Source of the DNA: Paludisphaera rhizosphaerae
GTDB taxonomy: Bacteria; Planctomycetota; Planctomycetia; Isosphaerales; Isosphaeraceae
NCBI RefSeq assembly: GCF_011065895.1
Contig: NZ_JAALCR010000011.1
Coordinates: 174,468 to 238,467 of the forward strand
Direction of reading: 5' to 3'
Length of the DNA: 64,000 nt
A program made the translations under genes and the position numbers. Under the pieces are notes generated by a model, which was given only the letters and a program-made list of their open reading frames with translations, ran no database searches and was not told the DNA's origin. Positions 54,601-63,400 of the stretch are shown here, in pieces (the stretch's first letter is position 1; each line of letters begins with the position of its first letter).

Positions 54601-57354
54601 GTCGACGCCGCCGACGATCGCCACATCGCTCGTCCGGGCCTCAAGATCCCGAACCGCCAGGTACATCGCCGCCAGCGACGAGGCGCACGCGGCGTCGACG
54701 GTATAGTTCACCCCACCGAGATCGAACCGATTCGCGACCCGCCCCGCGGCGACGTTCATCAGGACGCCCGGGAACGAGTCCTCCGTCCACTCGGGAAGGC
54801 GGTCGCCGAGGCGCTCTACCAGTGCGGTCGCATCGCCGTTGATCAAGGACGGAAGCGTGGAACGAACCATGTAGCCGGCGGTCAGATCGGCGCCGCCGCC
54901 CCCGGCCCCAAGCACCACCGAGGTTCGCTCGCGGGGGAATGGACGATTCAGATAGCCCGCGTCCTCAAGGGCCGATCGCACCACGGCCAGCGCGAGAAGC
55001 TGGAACGGCTCGATCGAGCGGAGCGAACTGGGCGGCATTCCGAACGTCATCGGATCGAACGGGACGTCGCCGATGAAGCCGCCCCAGCGCGAATAGATTT
55101 TGTCGCGCGCCGATCGAGACGGGTCGAAGTACTGCCGCCAATCCCACCGGTCGGCGGGAACTTCGGTGATCGCGTCCACCTTGTTCAGGATGTTCGACCA
55201 GAACGTCGCCAGGTCGGGGGCTCCTGGAACGATGCAGGCCATCCCCACGATCGCGACCGCGGCAGGTGCGGGAGTGTGGCCGTCCGCGTCCGAGGCGACG
55301 ATGCTCGTCGCCGACAGCCTCCGCTCGACGCCGGTTGAGATCTCTTTGTGGAGTTCCGCCAACGTGCAAAGCTCGTCGCGAAGGCCGGCCACCTGGCCGA
55401 TCATGTACATCCCCCGCGCCCACTGCTCCTCTCGTCCGAGCGTCGCGAGCTTGGGGGCCGCTGGATCCCGCCCATACTGAGGATTGTGGTCGAGCCCCTT
55501 CGAGGCGACTCGGAGGCGACCGATGTTGAGCGCCTCCAAACTGTGGCGAAGCTCCTCGGCCGCCAGACCTTCCCGGATCATCCGCCTCTTCTCGCCGGCG
55601 AAGTCCGCGACGAACGGCGTCTGCACGCAACGAGTGGCGTGCCCAGGTCCGCTCTCCAGGAGAACCGTGCGATCACATTCCAGAGCCGCCCGCTGGAAGC
55701 CATCAACGATCGCGCCGGTTGACACGGCCTCTCGTGTGAAGAGATAGGCCGTGCCGATGAGTACGCCGACCCGGATCCCACGTCGGGTCAAGGGCGTCGC
55801 GAGAGCGGCCACCATCGCGGCCGAGAGACCGTCGTGCACGCCGCCGGCGAAGAGGATGTGATATTCGGCCGGGTCGACGTCGGTCGGAATCTGCTCGCAC
55901 AGGACCTCGATCATGCTCTCCCACAGGACGAAGCTGGTCCTTGGCCCGACGTGTCCCCCGCACTCCCGGCCCTCGAAGACGAAGCGGCGAGCCCCCTCTT
56001 TGAGAAACATCCGGAGCAACCCAGGAGACGGCACGTGAAGGTAGGTCGAGATCCCTTCCTGCTCCAGGATCTTCGACTGGTCGGGACGACCCCCGGCGAT
56101 CAAGGCGAACGGCGGCTTGTACGCCCGAACGACTTCGAGCTGCTCGACCCGAAGCTCCTGCGGGACGAACCCGAGGACTCCCACGCCCCACGGTCGATCG
56201 CCGAGCAGTCGGCGCGTCTCCTCCAGCAGCGTCTTCGCCTCGGGCCCACGCATCAAAGCCAGCGCCAGGAAGGGCAAAGCTCCGGCCTCAGCCACCGCGG
56301 CGGCGAACTCCGCCCGGTCGCTGACTCGGGTCATCGGCCCCTGGACGATGGGGTATCTCGTTCCATGTGAACGAGCCAGCGGAGCACCCTCGGCCAACGC
56401 CCCCGGATCCCACTCCGTCGCAGCCGTGGCCACCGCTTCACGCATCGCGGCCAGCACTCCGCCGACCGTCACGTAGCGGCGAGCCAACCCGACGGCAAAG
56501 GCCGCATCCTGGCCCAGGGCGATCACGGACGACTCGGGCTCGCGCCAGTCGACCCGATGTCGGATTGCGGCCTTCCAGGCGTGACGCACCGCCTCGACCG
56601 GCCGATCCGCGAGGAGGGCCGTGGCCTCAAGCCGCTTGAGTTCGGCGGACGAAGCAAGGTCCGGCCGCGAATAGGCGCGGAAAGCCGCACCGAACGGGCT
56701 TCCCAGGCAGATGGTCTCGCTGCCGTCCATGACGCCGAGGCGGGCCTTGAGCCGCTCCGGCACGGGCGACTCCTTCGTCAGGAGGAGCTGAGAATCCAGA
56801 ACGGCCCCCGAAGCGCCGGCCGCCCGGCACGCGGCGGCCGTGCTCGGGCCGACGCCGCCCATGGCCCAGACGGGGACGCGCAAGTGAGGGATGAGACGCT
56901 GAAGCAGGACGAAGGTCGTCTCCTCACCCACCCAGCCGCCAGCCTCGTTCCCCTTAGCGATGATCGCGTCGACGCCGGCCTGCTCCCCCGCAAGCCCCTC
57001 TTCGAGGGACGTTGCGATCAGCAGGACTTTCAACCCGGCTCGATGGACGAGTCCCACAAGGCGTTTGAGATCTTCTGGGGCCGAGGCGAAGACGATCGCC
57101 TCGAGCCCAACCTGCGGATGCTCCAGAATCGTGTTGAGCAGCGGGTGCGCCGAGCCGTCGAGGAGAACGCCGATGCGACCCCGCCCCAACGAAGAAAGCC
57201 GGGCCAGGGCTTCCAGCGCCGGCTGCGGCTCATCATGAAACTCAAGGTTGAGGACCCCGAGGGCTCCGGCCCGGCTGCCGGCAATCGCCAGCGACGGATC
57301 CGGGAACCCTCCAGGGGTCAATACCATCCAATCGAAGTCGGGCGTGCTCCTCAT
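48688..57354 (-). CDS. PUFA/PKS megasynthase: FMN-barrel x2-KS-AT-ACP-KR-DH
   Basis: A 2,888-residue iterative-type synthase. Residues about 1-240 and 320-600 are two nitronate-monooxygenase/PfaD-like TIM barrels. The second keeps GRECGGHVG (His468), while the first has GNEAGGWVG (Trp141). KS (about 690-1115) has Cys890 in VDAACASSLAAM, EAHGTGTAAGD and KSMIGHTKATAG. AT (about 1230-1540) has Ser1364 in AGHSFGEFVAL. A long Pro/Ser linker is followed by ACP Ser1960 (GIDSIKRVEIAG). KR (about 2030-2500) has LATGGARGITALAV and Tyr2461 in QADYAAASEVL. DH (about 2550-2860) has His2609 in DHCLDGRPVFPFAM. Together these give full reduction. Confidence 0.9.
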   Translation of the reverse strand: MRSTPDFDWMVLTPGGFPDPSLAIAGSRAGALGVLNLEFHDEPQPALEALARLSSLGRGRIGVLLDGSAHPLLNTILEHPQVGLEAIVFASAPEDLKRLVGLVHRAGLKVLLIATSLEEGLAGEQAGVDAIIAKGNEAGGWVGEETTFVLLQRLIPHLRVPVWAMGGVGPSTAAACRAAGASGAVLDSQLLLTKESPVPERLKARLGVMDGSETICLGSPFGAAFRAYSRPDLASSAELKRLEATALLADRPVEAVRHAWKAAIRHRVDWREPESSVIALGQDAAFAVGLARRYVTVGGVLAAMREAVATAATEWDPGALAEGAPLARSHGTRYPIVQGPMTRVSDRAEFAAAVAEAGALPFLALALMRGPEAKTLLEETRRLLGDRPWGVGVLGFVPQELRVEQLEVVRAYKPPFALIAGGRPDQSKILEQEGISTYLHVPSPGLLRMFLKEGARRFVFEGRECGGHVGPRTSFVLWESMIEVLCEQIPTDVDPAEYHILFAGGVHDGLSAAMVAALATPLTRRGIRVGVLIGTAYLFTREAVSTGAIVDGFQRAALECDRTVLLESGPGHATRCVQTPFVADFAGEKRRMIREGLAAEELRHSLEALNIGRLRVASKGLDHNPQYGRDPAAPKLATLGREEQWARGMYMIGQVAGLRDELCTLAELHKEISTGVERRLSATSIVASDADGHTPAPAAVAIVGMACIVPGAPDLATFWSNILNKVDAITEVPADRWDWRQYFDPSRSARDKIYSRWGGFIGDVPFDPMTFGMPPSSLRSIEPFQLLALAVVRSALEDAGYLNRPFPRERTSVVLGAGGGGADLTAGYMVRSTLPSLINGDATALVERLGDRLPEWTEDSFPGVLMNVAAGRVANRFDLGGVNYTVDAACASSLAAMYLAVRDLEARTSDVAIVGGVDAIQNPFAFMCFSKTQALSPNGRCRTFDAEGDGIAISEGFAAVILKRLDDAERDGDRIYAVIRGAGGSSDGRDRSMTAPRPEGQVRALRRAYAQAGYSPATVGLVEAHGTGTAAGDQAEIKALATFFGEQGAPKQGCAVGSIKSMIGHTKATAGVAGLIKAALALKHRVLPPTLNVSRPHPKANFPESPFYVNSEPRPWIHGESKEPRRAGVSAFGFGGTNFHIALEEYTGSFLSDQPATRDPWPAELFLWRSRSREALLEGIGRLVAALQSNSPPRPADLACALARAAEGAPPNGPSLAIVATTIEDLVQKLGLAEAVIRSGVERKHDSRGVHYAERPLAAEGRIAFLFPGQGSQYINMTRDLAVAFPEVRECYERADAVLTAELGRPLSRWIFPPPTFSEDEEKPLQAALTETNIAQPALAAADVGVLRLLDRMGIKPEMAAGHSFGEFVALHAAGCFGERELLEIAAARGRFIRECTTEESGAMAAIVASPDELTPLLAEVPGLTQANVNAPKQTVIAGSRAAVEKAIEWCGGRGLQARRLPVACAFHSPLIAPAQQKLAESIRRMPIASACIPVYSNTTAAPYSNDPAGVAAQLAEHLVRPVEFVREVQAMYDAGARLFVEVGPRQVLSGLVGQILGDRPHVCASFDRPREDGLTAFLHGLAVLAAEGATVRAEGLFQGRSIRPVDLSRPSGGSEIAHSPTTWLVNGGRARPIPRKTVGGETKSKAPKADARGGVSPTLPPRSDRSVPQRPSPHSAVSAGKVERQIHQTPSTDSPPATVPSAPTAPRGDVPNGDGATRSGSGGYASRPVSRRSADEGGPMNRPTVQSPRFNGTASPPYPAAAQSLEPPTASPRVSPTPDGNGPIDMARQFQQVMMRFLQTQENVMHDLLTCLGSSGTLPAAPAGAPAPWPAPDANGESFAAYEPASEPLFVPVPQPTVAPQPTVAPPSPASFAPITPSLSTPIPTAPIATAVLRTEPVHTNGVDHAAAPKPAAASVAECAPDRGRITEQLLAIVSERTGYPEEMLDLEADLEADLGIDSIKRVEIAGTLVRALDLPEGRTPDIEKLTGSRSLRQVIDHLEAFIGESGGPGEAKEDRRPFEDARTGHGVGRFALRIIQAPPISAKADLAPDGLVVIVDDEAGVGRRLARLLSDQGRRVVRIVSRVESQAGEPDAVAADLTDPVAVAQLVDGLRDRMGPPAALIHLPALRAVSLGNRPDHLKSLYLLARALAPDLEGAASRGGAAILAASRLGGAFAVGGPALDISPEDGSLAGFLKSLAHECPKIRVKAVDLPPTDANAVAGWLLDELFADDRLVEVGYREGRRTTLELVPTTLPTGNAPVPLDVESVVLATGGARGITALAVLSLAEAVPCRFVLVGRTPPPTTSEPPETMGIEDPKALKRAILGRLQAAGEPVSVPIVEERCRRLLLEREVRANLDRIRQTGARVDYVACDVSDPSAFGAVIDDLYRVHGRIDGVIHGAGVIEDRLVRDKTPESFDRVVEAKAGSAMVLAEKLRLDALRFLVFFSSVSGRFGNRGQADYAAASEVLNKLAQLLDRQCPGRIVSINWGPWLETGMVSPEVQRQFSERGVVLIPPDVGCRMMVDELRIGRKGDVEILIGGSQGFAPPVHESSKSNTPSAPSVEGKSEDAISLAKISPLIAVAGTLSRGDGQVELVRTINPEIDRYLEDHCLDGRPVFPFAMAMELMAEAAQAGWPDLDLLEISEIRLQRGVVIDDRHEAVRVIARERGDADGTADPSGVERTLDVSIQGTGTPQRLHYRATVRLGCRAAERPAFIPEPGLLVGQGIKALGVQEAYRDWLFHGPIFQGIVSIEAIGPQGARAILRPSSPRDCLRGRPDGAWLVDPILVDSALQMQVLWARLHWDVTLLPARIGGCRLFGPGIAAPPRTASGRDAPGICYELRIGAESRVPTCHADHYFSSPDGRLLGMLAGVEGTGSKALNRLAGTSGR

Positions 57355-57390
57355 CGCGCTCGCCTTTCGGTTAGCTGCCCGGCCCGCCCG

Positions 57391-57428
57391 TGCCGCTGGG
57401 CCGGTCCATCAGAGGACCGGCGGCGGCA
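57391..57428 (-). terminator. Strong hairpin between Gly-rich gene and PKS operon
   Basis: GCCGGTCC (57,400-57,407) pairs with GGACCGGC (57,414-57,421) around a 6-nt loop. The stem is extended by TGCCGC/GCGGCA (57,391-57,396 and 57,423-57,428) after an asymmetric bulge. Located 68 nt past the Gly-rich stop and 36 nt before the megasynthase start, it is a candidate terminator or attenuator separating the two genes. Confidence 0.55.
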
Positions 57429-57496
57429 CGCGACGTCTCGGGTGGGGCGACCGATTCAGGGTCCGGCAACCGGATTCCCATCACTGAATCGATGCC

Positions 57497-60400
57497 TCAA
57501 AGGCTCGTGATCGGTCCATGGATGTCGGGGTCGGCCGTGGAAGCAGAGTTCCAGCTGACCGTCGTGTTTTTCTTTGTGGATCCTGCGGTGGTCAGGTAGA
57601 GCCCGCCGCCGATCCCCTTGCCGTTCGTTCCGTTGACGCCCAGCAGCCCGCCCGAGCCGGCCGAGCCGCCCTGAGCGGCGTTGCCGGCGAAGAAGGCCCC
57701 GATGGTCGCGTCGATCAGGTCGACCGTCGCGTTGGAGGTGACGAAGATTCCACCGCCGTACGCGTTGCCGCCGTTCCCGCCGACTCCCTTGAACGCCGCG
57801 CTCCCGCCGTTTCCGGCGCGGGCGGTGTTCGAGAGGACCTGGCCCCCCTTGTAGGTCAGCTTGCCGCCAGTGACCGCGATGCCGCCGCCGGTGGCGTCGC
57901 CGCCGTTCCCACCAGTCCCGCCGGTCGCGGCGTTGCCGCCGTTGCCGCTCTGGGCCAGGTTGGAAGTGACGTTGGTGCCGGTGATCGAGGTGGTCCCGCC
58001 GGTGGCGATGCCGCCGCCGATCGCAGCACCTCCCACACCGCCCGACTTGCCGGCGCCGCCGGATCCGCCAGATCCGCCCAGCGCCTGGTTGCTGCCGATA
58101 GCCGAACTGGTGATCGTCGACGTCCCCGACAGGATCGCGATCCCGCCGCCGGTCGCCGCTCCGCCAGCCCCGCCGTTGCCGACCGTGCCGGCGCCGCCGG
58201 CTCCGCCGCGTGCGGCGTTGAAATTGACCGTGAACTGGCTCAGGGTCAGGCCCCCGGACTCGCGGAGACCGGCGGAGAGGATCCCGCCGCCGACCGCCGC
58301 GCCGCCGTTGCCGCCGGTCCACCCGCTGCCGCCGTTGCCGGCGTTGGCGTTGCTCAGCGAAATCAGACCGCCGGCCAACGTCATCGAGCCGATCGTGGAA
58401 ACGGCTCCGCCCAGGGCGCTGCCGCCGTTGCCGCCGTTGCCGTCGACGCCGCTGCCGTAACCCTTGCCGCCATTGCCGCCGTTGCCGCCGATCGCGTTGT
58501 CGAGGGTGAGGCTGATCGACGTCGCGGTGAAGTTGAAGCCCGCGTTCAGGATGGCTCCGCCCGTCGCCGACCCGCCGGCACCGCCGTTGCCGCCGTTGGT
58601 CCCTCCCTGCGGTGAGGGTCCGCCGTTGCCGCCGTTGCCGCCCGCGCCGCCGACGGCCTGATCACTCGAGAAAGTACTCGTGGTGGCGATGCCGAAGTTG
58701 TTTCCGAAGTTGGCGATGGCGCCGCCGCCCGCCGACCCGCCAGCCCCGCCGTTGCCGCCGTTGCCGCGGATGCGGCCGTCGCCGCAATACGCGCCGCCCG
58801 CGCCGCCGGCCCCGCCGTTGCCGCCGTTGGCCTGGTCGTTGTTGAAGAAGACCTGCTTGCCGACCGAGAACCCGGCACCCTGGTTGTAGATCGCGCCGCC
58901 GAAGGCGTCGCCGCCGTCGCCGCCGGCTCCGCCGTTGCCGCCGATCCCGGCGTCGGAGTGGCCCGTGAAGAAGGTGAAGCCGCCGTTGCCGCCGTGGTCG
59001 GCGCCAGCCCCACCAGCCCCGCCAACGGCCTTGTCGTTGAGCAGCTTGAAGTACGCTGGGATGACGAAGTTGGCCGCGGTGTTGTTGAGCGCGCCGCCCG
59101 AGGCGTCGCCGCCGTCGCCGCCGTCGCCCCCGTTGCCCCCCATTCCGCCGTTGGCGTTGCCGGAACCGGTCAGACCGCCGTTACCGCCGCCGAGGCCTCC
59201 CTTGGCTCCCGCCCCGCCGATCGCGGAGTCGCGCGAGAGGGCGTCGAACCGCGCCGAGATGTTGAACACCTTAGGATAGAAGGGATCGATCGGGTTGCCG
59301 GTCGCGGCGGCCGTGATCACGTCGCCCACCACGATCTGCAGGGGGACGAGATCGACGACCGGGTGATTGTAGATGGCGCCGCCCAGGGCCGAACCGCCGT
59401 TGCCGCCGGCCCCGCCGTCACCGCCCGTCCCGCCATTGGCGTCCTTGCCGGCCGTGTTCCCGCCGTTGCCGCCGCCGGCCCCGCCGACGCCGCCGGCCCC
59501 GCCGGTCGCCGAGTCGTCCGTGAGCATGATGAGCGTGATGCTCAGGTTGACCCGCTGGTTGATCGAAGGCGGAACCACGTTCGCCACGCCGATGATCTCA
59601 GTCGGGTAGGCGTTCGTCAGGGTGCTGAACTTGGCGATGACGAAGCCGTTGCCGGTGTTGTCGATGGCTCCGCCGGAGGCGTCTCCGCCGTCGCCGCCGT
59701 CTCCGCCGTCGCCGCCCGTCCCGCCGTTGGCATTGCCAACGCCGACGTTCTGACCGCCGTTGCCTCCGCCGAGGCCTCCCGCACCGCCGGCGCCGCCGGT
59801 CGCCGTGTTGCTCACGATGTTGGTGTCGGAGATGGTCAGGTTGGCGACGGTGACGTTGAAGAGCGGGCTGTAGGGCGGGCTCGCGACCTGGCCGGCCGTC
59901 ACAACTCCGCCAGTCTTGATCATCGTGATCGAGCTGAAGTCAGCGATCGTGAAGCCGTCGCCGCCGGGAGCCTGCGAGATGCCTTCGCCTTCCTCGCTCT
60001 CCCCGCCGTTTCGGATCGCGCCGCCGATCGCGGAACCGCCGCCGCCGCCCGCGCCTCCATCGCCTCCGATCCCGCCGTCGGCGTCGCCGATCCCGCCGTT
60101 GCCGCCGCCGGCCCCGCCTGCTCCCCCGGCTCCGCTGACGGCCCGGTTGCCGGACAGTTCGCGAACGGTAATGCTCGCTGAGACGATCGAGATGTTCAGC
60201 CGCGGTGCCGTGTAAGTCCCGACGGCCAGGGTGCTGAACTTGGCGACGATGAACCCGTCGCCGCTGTTGTTGATCGCGCCGCCCGCGGCGTCTCCGCCCC
60301 AGCCGCCGTTGCCTCCGTCGCCTCCCACGCCGCCGTTGGCGTGGAGCGTCGTCAGCGTTGTACCGCCGTTGCCTCCGCCCGCGCCCCCGACCCCGCCCGC

Positions 60401-63400
60401 GCCTCCGAGGGCCGCGTTATCGGAGAGAGTGGTGAGGGCGATGTTCAGAGTGTCGACGAAGATCTCAGGACCGACGGTGCCGCCGCCGAGGTTGCCGGCC
60501 GAGTTCATGACTGTGCTGAACACGGCGACCAGGAAACCGTCGCCCGAGTTGTCGATCGCCCCGCCGTAGGCCGAACCACCGGAGCCGCCCCAGCCGCCGT
60601 CGCCGCCGAATCCCCCCGGTACGTCCAGCGAGATCGGGGGACCGGGATTCGGGGTGCCAGGGTTCTGGAGATACAGCCCGCCATTGCCGCCGCCGGCCCC
60701 GCCGACGCCGCCGGCCCCGCCTGCGGCCGTGTTGTTGGAGAGATTCCGAACGTTCAGGCTCGGATAGTGGAGATACAGCTTCTGGATCGCCGACTGCGAG
60801 TTGAACGTGCCGTCGACGGCGCTGAAGACGAGCGAGTGGAAGCTCGTCCCGTCGTTATAGATCGCTCCGCCGTAGGCGTTGCCGCCCCCGCCGCCATAGC
60901 CGCCGTCGCCGCCCCGGCCTCCGCGGGCCTGGCCGATCACGCCCACGCCGCCGTTGCCGCCGCCGGCTCCGCCCGCGCCGCCGGCCCCGCCGGTCGCCGA
61001 GTTGTCGGAAAGGTCGACGACAGTGATCGACATCCAGAAGAGATCGATCAGCGGGGTGGAAACAGCCGACGGCCCGCCGAAGCCGCCGCCCGGCCAGGGC
61101 GTCGTGCTAAAGACGGCTTCCAGGAAGTCGTCGCCGGAATTGTCGATCGCTCCGCCGTAGGCGTCGCCGCCATAGCCGCCGCCGCCGCCGTTGCCGCCGA
61201 GGCCGCCGTCGGCGTTGCCCAGGCTGGTGGTCGCCCCGCCGTTGCCGCCGCCGGTCCCGCCCGCGCCGCCGGCCCCGCCGGTCGCCTTGTTGCCCGACAG
61301 CGACCTGAGCCCGATGGTCAGGAACGTCAACGGGCTGGTCGTCGCCGTCGCGGCTCCCTGGAGCACGGGACCCGAATTCGCTCCGCGCCCGCCGGCGAGC
61401 GTGCTGAACGCCGCGAACGTGAAGTCGTCCCCATAGTTCTCAATGGCTCCGCCAGCCGCGTAACCGCCGCCGCCGCCATAGCCGCCGGCCCCGCCCTGAA
61501 CCAGGCTGCCGTTCGCATTGCCGCCGCCGAGGGTCAGTCCGCCGTTGCCGCCGCCGGCTCCCCCGGCTCCTCCGGCCCCGCCGGTCGCGGAATTGTCGTC
61601 CAGAACGTTGAACTGGACGTTGAAGAATGCGCCGGCCGCCAACGCCTGGGCCAACGCCACTCCCGTGCCGAGGTCGATCGTCGGCGTGGACTTGAGAGTC
61701 GAGAAGCCCAGCACGGCGAACGACGAAGCCGAGTTGTAGATGGCGCCGCCCGCAGCGCCGCCGCCGTAACCTCCCCATCCACCGTCGCCGCCGGCTGGGC
61801 CGTTGGCTTCGGTCCCGATGAAGGTCAACGAACCGTTGTTTCCACCGCCGCCGCCGGCCCCCCCCGCGCCTCCTACGGCCGAGTTGCCGTTCAGGAGATT
61901 CAGCAGGATCGACGATCCAAGGCTGCCTGCGGATGGAATGCCGCTGGTCCCCAACGGTGTGAACGCGGCAACCGTGAAGTTGACGGCGTTGTTGAAGATC
62001 GCGCCGCCTTCGCCGTAGCCGCCTCCTCCACCGCCGCCGCCGTCCCCGCCGTTGGTGGTCCCTCGTGTAATCGCTGATGTGAACGACTGGATCGCCAGCG
62101 TCCCGCCGGCCCCGCCGCCGCCGCCGGCTCCGCCCGCTCCGCCAGTGGCCGAGTTTCCGATCAGGAAGTTGAGGTTGGCCGGATCGAATCGATAACCTGG
62201 CGTGGCTTGATTGATCGGACTCGGGATGCCTCCGGCCGGCGGGGCGATGTTATAGAGGAAGCCGGCCCCCGTGTTGAACAGGGCCCCGCCCTCGCCGTCG
62301 CCTCCATTTCCGCCGTAGCCGCCGTTGCCGCCATTGGCGCTGCCGCCGGCGGCGTTGCCGCGGTAGGCGGTCACGCTGATCGAGCCGCCGAAGCCGCCAA
62401 GACCGCCGGCCCCGCCCGCGCCGCCGAGGGCCGCGTTCGAGTTGAGGGGGCTGTTCAAGACGACGGCGCCAGCCGACGTGTTGTAGATCGCACCGCCCTG
62501 GCCGTCGCCCCCCGATCCACCCGAACCGCCATTGCCGCCGTTGGCGCTGCCGCCGGAGGCGTTGCCAGTCTGGGCCAGGATCGAGATCGTGCCGCCGAAG
62601 CCGCCAAGACCGCCGGCCCCGCCCGCGCCGCCCACAGCTCGATTGCCGGTGAACAGGCTGTCCGAGATCGCCAGGCCCGAATCCACATTGTAGAGGCCGC
62701 CGCCCTGACCGTCGCCGCCGGCTCCACCTGCGCCGCCGTTACCCGCGTTCGCACTGCCGAGAGTGAACCCTGACGGCACGTCTCCCATATTGATGATCGC
62801 GCCCGTGCCGCCGAGACCGCCAGACCCGCCGGCTCCGCCGGTCGCAACGTTGTTCGTCAGCGTCGAGGTGAGAATCTGCAGGCCGGTCGCCGAGTTGAAG
62901 ATCGCGCCGCCCTCGCCGTCGCCGCCGACGCCGCCGGAGCCGCCGAGGCCGCCGACTCCGGAACTGAACGGGATGCTGATGAGACTGGCGACCAGGCTGC
63001 CGATGCCGCCCGCTCCGCCCGCTCCGCCGGTGGCCGAATTTCCGGTCAGTTCACTGAGCTGGACGACCATGTTCGTCCCGCTGTTGTAGACGAAGCCCCC
63101 CTGGCCGTCGCCGCCGGCTCCACCCGCTCCGCCGGGTCCACCCACGGCCACGACGAACGGAGTTCCCAGCAGGCTGCCGATCAGGCTTCCGCCGCCGCCA
63201 GCGCCTCCCGCGCCGCCGGTCGCCGAGTTCCCCGTCGCCCCAGTGATCGCCAGGATCTGCAGGCTGGCGCCGGTGTTGTACAAGGCGCCGCCCTGGCCGT
63301 CGCCACCGACGCCGCCGCGTCCGCCAGCTCCACCGGTCACCAGCAGGCCGCCGCCCTGATTCGTGGGTGTGGCGGAGATGCTGCTCAGCAGTCCTCCGGA

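Noticed and set aside
41549..56370. Long plus-strand frames of several hundred codons opposite the two synthases
   Set aside because: High GC suppresses stop codons on the opposite strand. These frames lack domains, while the minus-strand frames contain complete KS, AT, KR, DH and ACP motifs.
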